Below are positions 17,185-26,392 of a DNA stretch of 64,000 nucleotides, piece after piece. A program made the translations under genes and the position numbers. How positions within the stretch are numbered: position 1 is the stretch's first letter; every line of letters starts with the position of its first letter. Below the pieces are notes generated by a model. That model was given only the letters and a program-made list of their open reading frames with translations. It ran no database searches and was not told the origin of the DNA. The stretch comes from CAZCGA01 sp964498075 (lineage in GTDB: Bacteria > Desulfobacterota > Binatia > HRBIN30), in NCBI GenBank assembly GCA_964498075.1, contig CAZCGA010000020.1, forward strand, positions 4,343 to 68,342, given 5' to 3'.

Positions 17185-17188
17185 GACG

Positions 17189-18016
17189 GTGGCTGAGGCA
17201 CAGAGCAATCTGGCAGTGAAAGCGGCCGCCAAGCCGGCGGCCAAGCGGATCGAGGTTCCCATCAAGAAGGCGACGGGACCCGGGGACGATAAGGTGCATA
17301 CGTGGCCGCACCTGGTGCGCGCCGAGTTCTTGTGCTCCTTGTTTATCCTCGTCCTCCTGATCGTGTGGTCGTTGCTCGTCGATGCGCCGCTCGAGGAGCC
17401 GGCGAACCCAACCCGTACGCCGAACCCCTCGAAGGCACCGTGGTACTTCCTGGGCCTGCAGGAGATGCTGGTGTTCTTCGACCCGTGGCACGCGGGGGTG
17501 GTGTTGCCGACCTTCATCATCATGGGCCTCATGGTGATTCCCTTCATCGACATCAACCCGAAGGGGAACGGCTACTACACCTTCACCGAACGGAAGTTCG
17601 AGATCATCACCTACTTCTTCGGCTTCCACGTCCTGTGGATCTCGCTGATCGTCATCGGCACGTTCCTGCGCGGGCCGGGATGGAACTGGTTCTGGCCGTG
17701 GCAGAAGTGGGACATGCACAAGGTCGAAGCGATGACCAACGTCGACCTGCCGTACCTGCTGGGGCTACGCGACCCATTGTGGTCGTCGATCTTCGGTCTG
17801 GTGGTTATCGGGGCCTACTTCGTCGTCGGGACGGTGGCGATGTACGCCTGGGTGCGCCGCCTGAAGGGGCCGCTGTTCATGCAGCAGTGGGGCATGCCGC
17901 GCTTCATGACCACGTCGTTCCTGTTCCTCAACATGCTGGCAGTGCTCATCAAGATGCTGATGCGGCACGCCTTCAACGTGAAGTACATCTTGGTGACGCC
18001 GTGGATCAACATTTGA
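17189..18016 (+). CDS. Cytochrome b, C-terminal (subunit IV-like) part
   Basis: Second half of the split cytochrome b, forming part of the Qo quinol site. The segment PNPSKAPWYFLGLQEML contains an APWY variant of the PEWY/PDWY Qo motif, seen in deltaproteobacterial-type menaquinol complexes. About five membrane helices are predicted across 275 residues, more than the three of chloroplast subunit IV. GTG at 17189 is used, 4 bases after the preceding small gene. The N-terminal 35 residues are Ala/Lys-rich and cytoplasmic. The lack of the acidic residue in the Qo motif suggests tuning to a low-potential quinol such as menaquinol, which is inference. Confidence 0.88.
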   Translation: MAEAQSNLAVKAAAKPAAKRIEVPIKKATGPGDDKVHTWPHLVRAEFLCSLFILVLLIVWSLLVDAPLEEPANPTRTPNPSKAPWYFLGLQEMLVFFDPWHAGVVLPTFIIMGLMVIPFIDINPKGNGYYTFTERKFEIITYFFGFHVLWISLIVIGTFLRGPGWNWFWPWQKWDMHKVEAMTNVDLPYLLGLRDPLWSSIFGLVVIGAYFVVGTVAMYAWVRRLKGPLFMQQWGMPRFMTTSFLFLNMLAVLIKMLMRHAFNVKYILVTPWINI

Positions 18017-18074
18017 AGTCGATCCGTCCCAACCTGATGGCGGGAGTGACGTCCTCGGGGGCTGGGGCGCCACG

Positions 18075-18245
18075 ATGTTCTACCTGGCGAAGTTGATCCA
18101 GGCGTTCGGATTCGCCGACGTCAGTTATGCGCTGTTTGTGGGGCTCGCCGAGGAGCACAGCATGGGGCGCGAGCTGAAGCTCATGGCCGTCGGCGCAGTC
18201 ATCTTCTATCTGGGCCGCCTTCTGGAACGCAAAGCCGCAGCGTGA
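18075..18245 (+). CDS. 56-residue membrane protein between cytochrome b and octahaem cytochrome
   Basis: ATG at 18075 opens a 56-codon frame: MFYLAKLIQAFGFADVSYAL at the N-terminus and a hydrophobic helix (about 36-50) ending in LGRLLERKAAA. It stops 8 bases before the octahaem cytochrome gene. No family recognised. Its position in an otherwise gapless operon, the coding-like hydrophobic and amphipathic pattern and the basic C-terminus support a real small subunit. Confidence 0.6.
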   Translation: MFYLAKLIQAFGFADVSYALFVGLAEEHSMGRELKLMAVGAVIFYLGRLLERKAAA

Positions 18246-18253
18246 GGTGAGGC

Positions 18254-20974
18254 GTGCCACGAAGTCAGTCGAAGATCGACGACGAGAAGCGATCGTACAG
18301 TGCCATCTTCCTGCTGGCCGTTGGGATGCTGCTGGCGGGCGCGATCTGGTCGGTGTGGGACGACAACATCGCCCGCCGTCCCTGGAAGTATTACCAGGCG
18401 GAGTTCTCCGAGCAGGAGCAGAACCAGGTCCGCGACCAGATCAAGAAGGAAGACGAACGTCTGGCCGCCGATCCAACGTTTCAGCAAGCGAGCAAGGACC
18501 TCGCCGCCGCTCGCGAGCGCGTGCAGACGGGCGACACCATGAAGCGCATCGCCACGCTCGACGCGCAACGCACCCGCGTCAACGTCGAGCACAACGACGC
18601 CGATCTGCACCTCCGCATCATCAAGAGCCGCCTCGAGGAAGCCTGGTACGACTACGATAGCGCCGTCTTGGAGAAACGCCCGACGCAACCGGCGCGGCAA
18701 CGCATCGAGGCCCTCGACAAGGACAAGGCCGAGATCCAGCAGGGATTCGACCGCACCAAGGGGCCGCTGGAACAGATCGATAAAGAGCTGACGGAGGTGC
18801 GCTCGGAGGTGAAGGCGCTCGACGAGAAGCTCAAGGGCCTCAACGGCGAGCGCGACCGCCTGGTGACGAAGCTCGAAAACCTCACCATCCAGGCGGGACC
18901 GTTCAGCTTGCCGAAGATCCCGAAGATCCAACAGGTCGTCCTCGAAGACTTCGAGCGCAACAACTTCGACAAGCCCGTCGCCCGGGTCGACCGCTGCGAG
19001 TCCTGCCACGCCGGGATCAACAAGCCGGGATTCGAGAACGCCCCGAATCCGTACAAGACGCATCCGCAACGCGACCTGATCCTCACCAAGCATCCGCCGG
19101 AGAAGTTCGGCTGTACCCCGTGTCATCAGGGGCAAGGCCCCGCCGTGAACAGCCCCGAGCAGGCGCACGGCGAGGTGCACCACTGGAGCGAGCCGCTGCT
19201 GCGCGGCGAAAGGGTCCAGGCGTCGTGCATCAAGTGCCACACCAACGTCGGGCACCTGAAGGAAGCGGACACGATCAGCCGCGGCCAGCGCCTCTTCGAG
19301 GAGCTCGGGTGTCACGGCTGCCACCTCACCGACGGCTACGAAGACCTGCCCAAGGTTGGCCCGTACCTGCGGCTCATCCGCGCCAAGGTGGACCCGGCAT
19401 GGCTGGTCCGCTGGGTCACCAACCCGCATCAGTTCCGCCCGCAGACCCGGATGCCGAACTTCATGTTCAAGCCCGACGAGGCCGAGGCGGTCGCCGCCTA
19501 CCTGTGGGACTCGACCAAGGCGGAGAGCGACACCTGGCTGCAAACCCGGCCGATGCCCACCGGCATCGATCCGAGCAACTCCGCACTGGTCGCGCAGGGT
19601 CAGGAGCTGGTCGACAACCTCGGCTGCCGCGGCTGCCACGGTTTTGTCGAGGGGGAATCGCCGGCTTTGCTCGGCGAGAACAAGGACATTGCCCCGAACC
19701 TGAGCCACGTCGCCGAGAAGACCGATGCGCGCTGGTTGTACTATTGGATCAAGGGCCCGCGGCAATACTCGCCGGTGGCGCGCATGCCCAGCCTACGCCT
19801 CAGCGACGATGAGGCGCACGCGGTGGTGTCGTATCTGCTCACGCTCGGCGCGCCGCAGCCCGACCCGGAGCTGGCGGCGCGGCTGAGTCAGCCCGACACG
19901 ATCGAGCGCGGCAAGTCGCTGGTGCGCAAGTACGGCTGCTTCGGCTGCCACGACATCACCGGCATGGAGAGCGAGTCGCGCGTCGGCGCCGAGCTGGCGA
20001 CCTTCGGGGGCAAGACGCTCGAGGAGCTGTTCTTCGGCGACCACACGGACATCGCGCCGACGTGGGACGACTGGACCTACAACAAGCTCAAGAGCCCCCG
20101 CACCTACGCGACCGAGCGCATCGAGCAGGCCATGCCGCAGTTCGATCTGGCCGACGCCGACATCAAGGCGCTCCGCGTCTTTCTCAAGAGCCGCACCGAC
20201 TTCCGGATGCCAGCGAAGTTCCTGGCCGACAGCGGGATTCGCGGGCAGCGCGAGATCGCCGGCCGGCGCACCGTGGCGCGCTACAACTGCGTCGGCTGCC
20301 ACGTCATCGAAGGCCAAGGGGGCGCCATCCGGGCGCGCTACCAAGACACGCCGAACATGGCGCCACCGATTCTCAACGGCGAAGGCAGCAAGGTGCAGGC
20401 GGACTGGCTGTTCGGTTTCGTCAAGCAGCCGGTGCCGCTGCGGCCTTGGCTGCGGGTGCGCATGCCGACCTTCGGGCTCTCTGATGCCGAGGTCAACGCC
20501 GTGGTGCAGTACTTCACGGCGATCGACAACGTGCAAGTGCCGTTCGTCCACATCGACGAGGCGCAGATCCCGCCGGAGTACATCGAGGCGGCGCAGAAGC
20601 TCATGTCGCCGGACTACTTCAGCTGCTTCTCGTGCCACCAGCAGGGGGATCGGAAGCCGGAAGGACCGCCCGAGGGGTGGGCACCCGATCTGGGCATGGC
20701 GTATCAGCGGCTCAACCCGGATTGGATCGTGCGCTGGCTGCACAATCCGCAGAAGGTGCAGCCCGGCACCAAGATGCCGTCGTTCTATGAGGAGACGGCG
20801 AAGGGAGCCGCCGGCGGCCCTGACGACATCTTCAGCGGCGACAACGAGAAGCAGATTCAGGCGCTGCGCGATTACCTCATGATCCTGGGGAAGCCGAAGA
20901 CGATGCTCGCGCAGCATCAACCCAATGGTGCCGTTCCGGTCGCTGGTGAGGCCGTGCCGGTACACGCAAACTAA
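18254..20974 (+). CDS. Octahaem cytochrome c with N-terminal anchor and coiled coil
   Basis: A 906-residue membrane-anchored multihaem cytochrome. A single transmembrane helix (about 16-33) is followed by a long charged coiled coil (about 50-210). Eight CxxCH haem sites follow, at residues 248, 287, 325, 353, 458, 562, 679 and 791. The later haems sit in repeated monohaem cytochrome c-type modules with distal Met candidates (RMPNFMF, RMPSLRLS, RMPTFGLS, KMPSFYE). No separate cytochrome c1 or soluble cytochrome c gene occurs in the operon, so this protein probably replaces them and carries electrons from the Rieske protein towards the oxidase. GTG at 18254 is used. Confidence 0.88.
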   Translation: MPRSQSKIDDEKRSYSAIFLLAVGMLLAGAIWSVWDDNIARRPWKYYQAEFSEQEQNQVRDQIKKEDERLAADPTFQQASKDLAAARERVQTGDTMKRIATLDAQRTRVNVEHNDADLHLRIIKSRLEEAWYDYDSAVLEKRPTQPARQRIEALDKDKAEIQQGFDRTKGPLEQIDKELTEVRSEVKALDEKLKGLNGERDRLVTKLENLTIQAGPFSLPKIPKIQQVVLEDFERNNFDKPVARVDRCESCHAGINKPGFENAPNPYKTHPQRDLILTKHPPEKFGCTPCHQGQGPAVNSPEQAHGEVHHWSEPLLRGERVQASCIKCHTNVGHLKEADTISRGQRLFEELGCHGCHLTDGYEDLPKVGPYLRLIRAKVDPAWLVRWVTNPHQFRPQTRMPNFMFKPDEAEAVAAYLWDSTKAESDTWLQTRPMPTGIDPSNSALVAQGQELVDNLGCRGCHGFVEGESPALLGENKDIAPNLSHVAEKTDARWLYYWIKGPRQYSPVARMPSLRLSDDEAHAVVSYLLTLGAPQPDPELAARLSQPDTIERGKSLVRKYGCFGCHDITGMESESRVGAELATFGGKTLEELFFGDHTDIAPTWDDWTYNKLKSPRTYATERIEQAMPQFDLADADIKALRVFLKSRTDFRMPAKFLADSGIRGQREIAGRRTVARYNCVGCHVIEGQGGAIRARYQDTPNMAPPILNGEGSKVQADWLFGFVKQPVPLRPWLRVRMPTFGLSDAEVNAVVQYFTAIDNVQVPFVHIDEAQIPPEYIEAAQKLMSPDYFSCFSCHQQGDRKPEGPPEGWAPDLGMAYQRLNPDWIVRWLHNPQKVQPGTKMPSFYEETAKGAAGGPDDIFSGDNEKQIQALRDYLMILGKPKTMLAQHQPNGAVPVAGEAVPVHAN

Positions 20975-21018
20975 CCAATGTCTCGCATGGCGAGACAGGC
21001 TTGGAGAGGAGGAGCAGA

Positions 21019-21738
21019 ATGAAGCGATCCAGTTACCGAACCGTGGTGGTGGCCGTGACGGCGTTGAGCTGGTGCGCCGCGGCGTATGCGTACGAAGGCG
21101 GCACGGTGAGCAACGGCGGCTCGATCGCCGGCGAAGTGAAGCTGCAGGGCACCGCGGCGGCACCGAAGGCGGTCGAGGTCACCAAGGACAAAGAGGTCTG
21201 CGGACAGCATGAGATCAAGGCCGAAGATGTGTTGGTGGGAGCGAGTGGCGGTGTCGAGAACGCCGTGGTCTCCATCACCAACATCACCAAGGGCAAGGCA
21301 ATGGGCGCGGCGGAGGCGGTGCTGGATCAGAAGGGCTGCCAGTACGTTCCGCACGTCTTACTCTTCCCCGCCGGCAGCACCGTGAAGATCAACAACGACG
21401 ACGGGATCCTGCACAACATCCACACCTACAGCACCAAGAACGCCCCCATCAACATGGCGCAGCCGAAGTTCAAGAAGACCATGGAGACCAAGTTCGATCA
21501 GCCGGAGGTCATCAAGGTCACCTGCGACGCGCACGGCTGGATGAGCGGCTGGTTCATCTCCGAAGATCACCCGTACTACGCCAAGACCGACGCCAACGGC
21601 AGCTTCAAGCTGACCGACGTGCCGGCGGGCGACTACGAGGTGAAGGTGTGGCACGAGAAGCTGGGAGAGCAGACCCAGAAGGTCACCGTAGCGGCCGGCG
21701 CGGAAGCCAAGGCGAATTTCACGTTGGCCGCGAAGTAG
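21019..21738 (+). CDS. Periplasmic cupredoxin-like blue copper protein
   Basis: A 239-residue exported protein with a signal peptide (residues 1-25) and strong ribosome-binding site (GAGAGGAGGAG). The plastocyanin-like core (about 35-185) has candidate type-1 copper ligands His132, Cys169, His172 and Met175. The Cys-x2-His-x2-Met spacing is like amicyanin. Residues 188-235 form a β-rich, carboxypeptidase-regulatory/transthyretin-like add-on (DANGSFKLTDVPAGDYEVKV). The gene sits between the octahaem cytochrome and the CuA subunit gene, so it may be the electron shuttle or a copper donor for oxidase assembly. Related proteins are often labelled methylamine-utilisation-like without evidence. Confidence 0.75.
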   Translation: MKRSSYRTVVVAVTALSWCAAAYAYEGGTVSNGGSIAGEVKLQGTAAAPKAVEVTKDKEVCGQHEIKAEDVLVGASGGVENAVVSITNITKGKAMGAAEAVLDQKGCQYVPHVLLFPAGSTVKINNDDGILHNIHTYSTKNAPINMAQPKFKKTMETKFDQPEVIKVTCDAHGWMSGWFISEDHPYYAKTDANGSFKLTDVPAGDYEVKVWHEKLGEQTQKVTVAAGAEAKANFTLAAK

Positions 21739-21866
21739 GCGCCACGGCGTACCCTGGTGGATGTCCGTTGCGTCTCGCGGCCCTTTCGCGCTATAGGCGG
21801 CCGTTGGCAGTCGCTCCCACACAAACCGATACCGAGTTATCACAACATAAGGACGGGTGAATCCGC

Positions 21867-22562
21867 ATGCTCAGTTGGCTTCCGGAAAACGTGTCGACGG
21901 TTGGCGGGGGGATCGATCAGCTCTTCTATCTGATCTATTACATCACCGGCGCAACCTTCGTGCTGGTCAACGTGTTGCTCATCGCTTTCCTGGTGCTCTA
22001 CCGCCATCGCGAGGGGCGGCGCGCCACTTACACGCATGGCAACCCCACGCTGGAGATCATTTGGACGATCGTGCCGGCACTGATCCTGATCATGCTCGCT
22101 TTCATGAGCAAGGGGCAGTGGGATGCCATCAAGAAGAACGCGCCGCCGAGCAAGGTGCAGGTCCGCGTCACCGCGAAGCAGTTCAACTGGGAGGTGCTCT
22201 ATCCGGGTCCGGATGGCAAGTTCGAGACCCCGGACGACCTGCAGATCGACAACGACGTGCACGTCCCGGTCCACCAGGTGGTGCGGGTGCTGTTGCATTC
22301 CAAGGACGTCATCCATAGCTTCTTCGTTCCGCAGCTGCGCCTCAAGCAGGACGCCTTGCCGGGCCGCGAGATCGTGATGTGGTTCGAGGCCACCAAGCCC
22401 GGCAAGTACGAGATCCCCTGCGCCGAGCTGTGCGGCTTCGGCCACTCCGGTATGAAGGGGTCGCTGATCGTCCACGACGCCGCCGGCTACGATTCGTGGT
22501 TGAAGGAACGCTGGCCGGCCACCACTGCGAACGTCGCAGCGCCTGAGCCCAAGAGAGGTTGA
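21867..22562 (+). CDS. coxB: Cytochrome c oxidase subunit II (CuA)
   Basis: Receives electrons at the binuclear CuA centre. Two N-terminal membrane helices (about 17-45 and 62-80) lead into a periplasmic cupredoxin domain. CuA ligands are all present: His150, Cys185, Glu187 (backbone), Cys189, His193 and Met196. The aromatic patch QFNWE (105-109) is the usual electron-entry region. There is no fused cytochrome c domain, unlike caa3-type subunits, so a separate donor is needed; the octahaem cytochrome and cupredoxin upstream are candidates. coxA follows 5 bases later. Confidence 0.95.
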   Translation: MLSWLPENVSTVGGGIDQLFYLIYYITGATFVLVNVLLIAFLVLYRHREGRRATYTHGNPTLEIIWTIVPALILIMLAFMSKGQWDAIKKNAPPSKVQVRVTAKQFNWEVLYPGPDGKFETPDDLQIDNDVHVPVHQVVRVLLHSKDVIHSFFVPQLRLKQDALPGREIVMWFEATKPGKYEIPCAELCGFGHSGMKGSLIVHDAAGYDSWLKERWPATTANVAAPEPKRG

Positions 22563-22567
22563 TTCCG

Positions 22568-24311
22568 ATGAGTGAGACCGCAGCAGTTGCCACCGCGGCG
22601 CACGCCGCCCACGCGCCGCACGAAGAGCTGAGCTTCCTCAGGCACTACGTCTTCTCCACCGATCACAAGATGATCGGCCGCCAGTTCCTGTTCCTCGGCC
22701 TCTTCATGATGATCATCGGAGGCTTGTTGGCACTGATGGTCCGCTGGGAGCTGGCCTGGCCGGAAGAGGTCGTACCGTTCACCCAGTGGATCCCCGAACC
22801 CTACATGTACGAAGGGCACATGAGCCCGGCGTTCTACAACGCGCTGTTCACCATGCACGCCACCATCATGATCTTCTTCGTGGTGATGCCCATCCTGGTC
22901 GGGTGCTTCGGAAACTTCCTCATCCCGCTGATGATCGGTACGCGTGACATGGCGTTCCCTGTCCTGAATATGATCTCCTTCTGGGTCGGCGCCGTCGCCG
23001 GGGTGCTCATGCTGGCGGGCTTCTTCGTGCCCTTCGGCCACGCGGCCGCCGGGTGGACGTCGTACGCGCCCTTATCGGCCGATCCGCAGTACACCGGCGT
23101 GTACTGGGGCCAGAACTTGTGGTGCATCAGCATCCTGGTCCTCGGCGTGTCGTCGTTGATGGGCTCGATCAACTACATCACCACGATCATCAACATGCGC
23201 GCCCCGGGGATGCAGCTCTTCCGCCTGCCGCTGACCATCTGGGCGCTGTTCATCGTCGCCATCCTGCTGCTGCTGGCGCTGCCGGTGTTGAGCGCGGCGC
23301 TCGGCATGCTGCTGCTGGATCGGATGGCCGGGACGCACTTCTTCATCGCGAGCGGCGGCGGCGAGCCGCTGCTCTGGCAGCACCTCTTCTGGTTCTTCGG
23401 TCATCCCGAAGTGTACATTCTGATTCTCCCAGCCATGGGCATTACGTCCGACATTTTGCCGGTCTTCGCGCGCAAGCCCATCTTCGGGTATCGCGCCATG
23501 GCCTATTCGATCATCGCCATCGCCGGCTTGAGCTGGATCGTCTGGGGGCACCACATGTTCCAGAGCGGGATGAACCCGACGCTGGGCACCAGCTTCATGA
23601 TCTCGACGATGGTCNNNNNNNNNNTTCAACTGGCTGGGCACGTTGTGGGGCGGCGACATCCGCTTGACCACCCCGATGCTCAACGCCCTCGCCTTCGTGT
23701 CGATGTTCGTCATTGGCGGGCTGAGCGGCATCTACATGGCGGCGACGCCGGTGGACATCTTCATCCACGACACCTACTTCATCGTCGCGCACATTCATTA
23801 CGTCGTCTTCGGCGGCAGCGTCTTCGGCATCTTCGCCGCCATCTACTTCTGGTTCCCCAAGATGTTCGGCCGGATGATGAACGAGACGCTCGGCAAGATC
23901 CATTTCTGGCCGACCTTCATCGCCTTCAACTGCACGTTCTTCCCGATGCACATCCTCGGCGTCGGCGGCCACATGCGGCGCATCTACAACCCGATGCAGT
24001 ACGACTTCCTGAAGCCCTTGCAGCCGATCAACGTGTTCATCACCATCAGCGCCGTCTGCCTGGGCCTGGCGCAGATTCCGTTCGTCATCAATTTCTTCTG
24101 GAGCCTGTTTGCAGGCAAGGTGGCGGAAGAGAATCCGTGGCAAGCCAATACGCTGGAGTGGACGGCACCGTCGCCGCCGCCGCACGGCAACTTCGGCGCG
24201 ATCCCGACGGTGTACCGCGGCCCGTATGAGTACAGCTCGCCGGAGGTGAAGGAGGACTGGCTGCCGCAGAACCGGCGCTTGGGAACCGAGTCCGCTGCGC
24301 GCGCCCATTAG
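22568..24311 (+). CDS. coxA: Cytochrome c oxidase subunit I (A1 type), interrupted by an assembly gap
   Basis: Catalytic subunit with haem a, haem a3 and CuB. Visible ligands and channel residues are His97 (haem a), GHPEVY with His279, Glu281 and Tyr283, His328/His329 (CuB), and IHDTYFIVAHIHYV after the gap. GHPEV with the channel glutamate marks the A1 class, and D-channel residues Asn116, Asp127 and Asn134 are in place. A run of 10 N (23615-23624) splits the frame. The parts before and after are in different frames only because the N run is a placeholder. The family sequence here (STMV to FNW) needs nine residues, so about 27 bases are missing and no frameshift is implied. Confidence 0.93.
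23615..23624. other. Assembly gap (10 N) inside coxA
   Basis: Ten undetermined bases. The codon before ends cleanly (GTC, valine) and the codon after starts cleanly (TTC, phenylalanine). The true gap should therefore be a multiple of three, about 27 bases by family alignment. It covers the segment that holds the conserved Thr and Lys of the K proton channel. Confidence 0.95.
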
Positions 24312-24330
24312 CGGAGAGTCGTTGCGACAC

Positions 24331-25341
24331 ATGGCTTTGCGCTTCCACAGCTCACGTCGCCCGGCCGAGTCCGCAGAGAACGACGGCTGGGCCGTCCTCA
24401 GCCGCTGGCCGCATTGGCTGGCGGTGCTCACCGCTGCGGCCACGCTGCTGCTCATCTGCGTCGGCGGCCTGGTGACCAACACGGGATCGGCGCTCGCAGT
24501 GCCCGACTGGCCGACGACGTTCGGCTACAACATGTTTCTCTACCCGTGGTCGCGCATGGTCGGGGGCATTTTCTACGAGCACAGTCATCGGCTGCTCGGC
24601 AGCGCCGTCGGTCTGCTCACCGTGGCGCTCGCGATATCGCTGTGGCTGACCGCCGCGGGACCGCGGCTCCGCGTCCTCGGCGTGGTCGCCCTCGCGGCGG
24701 TGATCGTCCAAGGCGTCCTCGGCGGCCTGCGCGTCGTGCTGCTCGAGCACGGCCTGGCGATGATTCACGGCTGCGTCGCGCAGGCCTTCTTTGCGCTCAT
24801 GGTGAGTCTGGCAGTGATCACTTCGCAGCGCTGGCAACGCGCCCCGCTCATCGAGGCACCGCGCCTGCGGCGGCTGGCGCTGATCACCGTACCACTGGTC
24901 TACGCGCAGCTGGTCTTCGGCGCCGTGTTGACCCACACCGGGAGCCGGCTCGATGCGCACCTCCTGGGTGGTGCAGCGGCCACGCTTGCCATCGCGTGGC
25001 TCGCGATCGAGGTGTTGCGCAGTCACGCAGGTCGTGTCGAGCTGCATCGGCCAGCCGCATTGTTTGCCGTGTTGGTTGCGGCCCAGTTGAGCCTCGGGCT
25101 CGGGGCGTACCTCTGGCGCTTCACCACGGCGAGCGTGTCGATCGCCCCGGCGTCGGGGCTGGCGTTGCTGGCGGCGCATCGCGTGGCCGGCACGGCGCTG
25201 TGGGGCACAGCCGTGCTGCTGGCGTTGCGTATCGTGCGGCTCACGCAAGGGACGCGCACGGTCAGGCTGCCGGTCGTTCCGGTGGCGCGCCCGTTCGCCC
25301 GCCGCTTGGGGCACGGCCACAGCCGTCAGGTGGCGGCATGA
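24331..25341 (+). CDS. ctaA: Haem A synthase
   Basis: Converts haem O to haem A by oxidising the C8 methyl group, for use in the aa3 oxidases. A 336-residue protein with about eight membrane helices. Conserved histidines lie in FYEHSHRLLGS, HGLAMIHGCVAQ, LTHTGSRLDAH and AAHRVAGT, matching the two-fold repeated four-helix bundles of CtaA/Cox15. ATG at 24331 is preferred to TTG at 24322. The stop overlaps the ctaB start in an ATGA junction, so the two haem-modification genes are translationally coupled. Confidence 0.93.
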   Translation: MALRFHSSRRPAESAENDGWAVLSRWPHWLAVLTAAATLLLICVGGLVTNTGSALAVPDWPTTFGYNMFLYPWSRMVGGIFYEHSHRLLGSAVGLLTVALAISLWLTAAGPRLRVLGVVALAAVIVQGVLGGLRVVLLEHGLAMIHGCVAQAFFALMVSLAVITSQRWQRAPLIEAPRLRRLALITVPLVYAQLVFGAVLTHTGSRLDAHLLGGAAATLAIAWLAIEVLRSHAGRVELHRPAALFAVLVAAQLSLGLGAYLWRFTTASVSIAPASGLALLAAHRVAGTALWGTAVLLALRIVRLTQGTRTVRLPVVPVARPFARRLGHGHSRQVAA

Positions 25342-26243
25342 TCCAGCAATCCTCCGTACTGGATGCCGACGTCACGCGCGCCCGGCGCCACGTTGCCGAC
25401 TTCGTCGAGCTGGGCAAGCCACGCGTGGTGTTGATGGTGCTGGTCACCACGTGGGTGGGCTTCTATCTCGGCAGCCAGGGGATGCCCGACTATCTGCGGC
25501 TGCTGCCAACGCTGATCGGCACGGCGCTGGCGGCCGCTGGGACGCTGGCGCTGAACCAGTATCTGGAACGCGACCTCGACGCCATGATGCAGCGCACGCG
25601 CCGGCGCCCGCTGCCGGACGGGCGGATGCAGCCGGCCGACGCGTTGCTCTTCGGGGTGGTGATTACCGCGGCGGGCCTGCTGTACCTCACCTTCGCGGTA
25701 AACGTGCTGGCGGGCGTGGTCACCGCCTTCACGACGTTCAGTTACCTGTTCATCTACACGCCGCTGAAGCGCAAGAGCCCGCTGTGCAGCATCGCCGGGG
25801 CCGTCCCGGGCGCGTTGCCGCCGGTGACGGGTTGGGTCGCGTCGCACAACGGCTTCGGTGTCGAAGCGTGGATCTTGTTTGCCATCCTGTTCCTCTGGCA
25901 GCTGCCGCATTCGCTGGCGATCGCCCGGGTGTATCGCGATGACTACGCCAAGGCCGGTATTCGCCTGCTGCCGGTCGTCGAGCCGGATGCCCGGAGCACG
26001 GGCAGGCAAATCGTCACCAACTGTCTGGCGCTATTGGTCGTGGGGTTGTTGCCGACCCTCGTCGGCCTGGCCGGCCCGGTCTACTTCATTGCCGCGCTGG
26101 TGCTCGGCGTCACGTTCCTCGGCTACGGCGTCGCCTTTGCGTTGGCGCGCACGGTGCCGTCGGCGCGGCAGCTGATGTTTGCGTCGCTCTTCTATCTGCC
26201 GGCGCTGTTGATTGTTCTGGCGCTGGACAAGGTTCCCTTCTAG
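25338..26243 (+). CDS. ctaB: Protohaem IX farnesyltransferase (haem O synthase)
   Basis: Adds a farnesyl group to haem B, giving haem O, the substrate of CtaA. A UbiA-type prenyltransferase of 301 residues with several membrane helices. The diphosphate-binding signature is NQYLERDLDAMMQRTRRRPLP near residues 74-94, and the second conserved loop is YRDDYAKAGIRLLPVV. The frame remains open far upstream through ctaA, but ATG at 25338, overlapping the ctaA stop, is the only start that fits the family. Confidence 0.93.
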   Translation: MIQQSSVLDADVTRARRHVADFVELGKPRVVLMVLVTTWVGFYLGSQGMPDYLRLLPTLIGTALAAAGTLALNQYLERDLDAMMQRTRRRPLPDGRMQPADALLFGVVITAAGLLYLTFAVNVLAGVVTAFTTFSYLFIYTPLKRKSPLCSIAGAVPGALPPVTGWVASHNGFGVEAWILFAILFLWQLPHSLAIARVYRDDYAKAGIRLLPVVEPDARSTGRQIVTNCLALLVVGLLPTLVGLAGPVYFIAALVLGVTFLGYGVAFALARTVPSARQLMFASLFYLPALLIVLALDKVPF

Positions 26244-26253
26244 GGGCACGGCC

Positions 26254-26391
26254 ATGGCGGCTCGGTTCGAATCGACAGGCAGCGCGTCGCGACAGACACG
26301 TAATCTGCGCACCGGCCTCGTGCTGATCGCGGCATTCGCAGCGATGTTCATCGGCTCGGTGCTGTACATCGTTCTGCATTCGGTGCGGTGA
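26254..26391 (+). CDS. 45-residue single-helix protein, oxidase small assembly protein-like
   Basis: ATG at 26254, ten bases after ctaB, gives a 45-residue protein. A basic N-terminus (RQTRNLRTG) is followed by one hydrophobic helix (about 21-41) and SVR at the end. This layout and location (between ctaB and a subunit III gene) resemble the small assembly proteins found in oxidase operons of other proteobacteria. Sequence similarity is too short to prove it. Confidence 0.55.
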   Translation: MAARFESTGSASRQTRNLRTGLVLIAAFAAMFIGSVLYIVLHSVR

Positions 26392-26392
26392 C

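Noticed and set aside
23615..24229. Frameshift or pseudogene in coxA
   Set aside because: The change of frame occurs exactly at the 10-N placeholder, and both sides are intact family sequence.
26261..26285. tRNA-like GGTTCGAATC near 26264
   Set aside because: No acceptor or anticodon stems surround it, and it lies inside a small coding frame.
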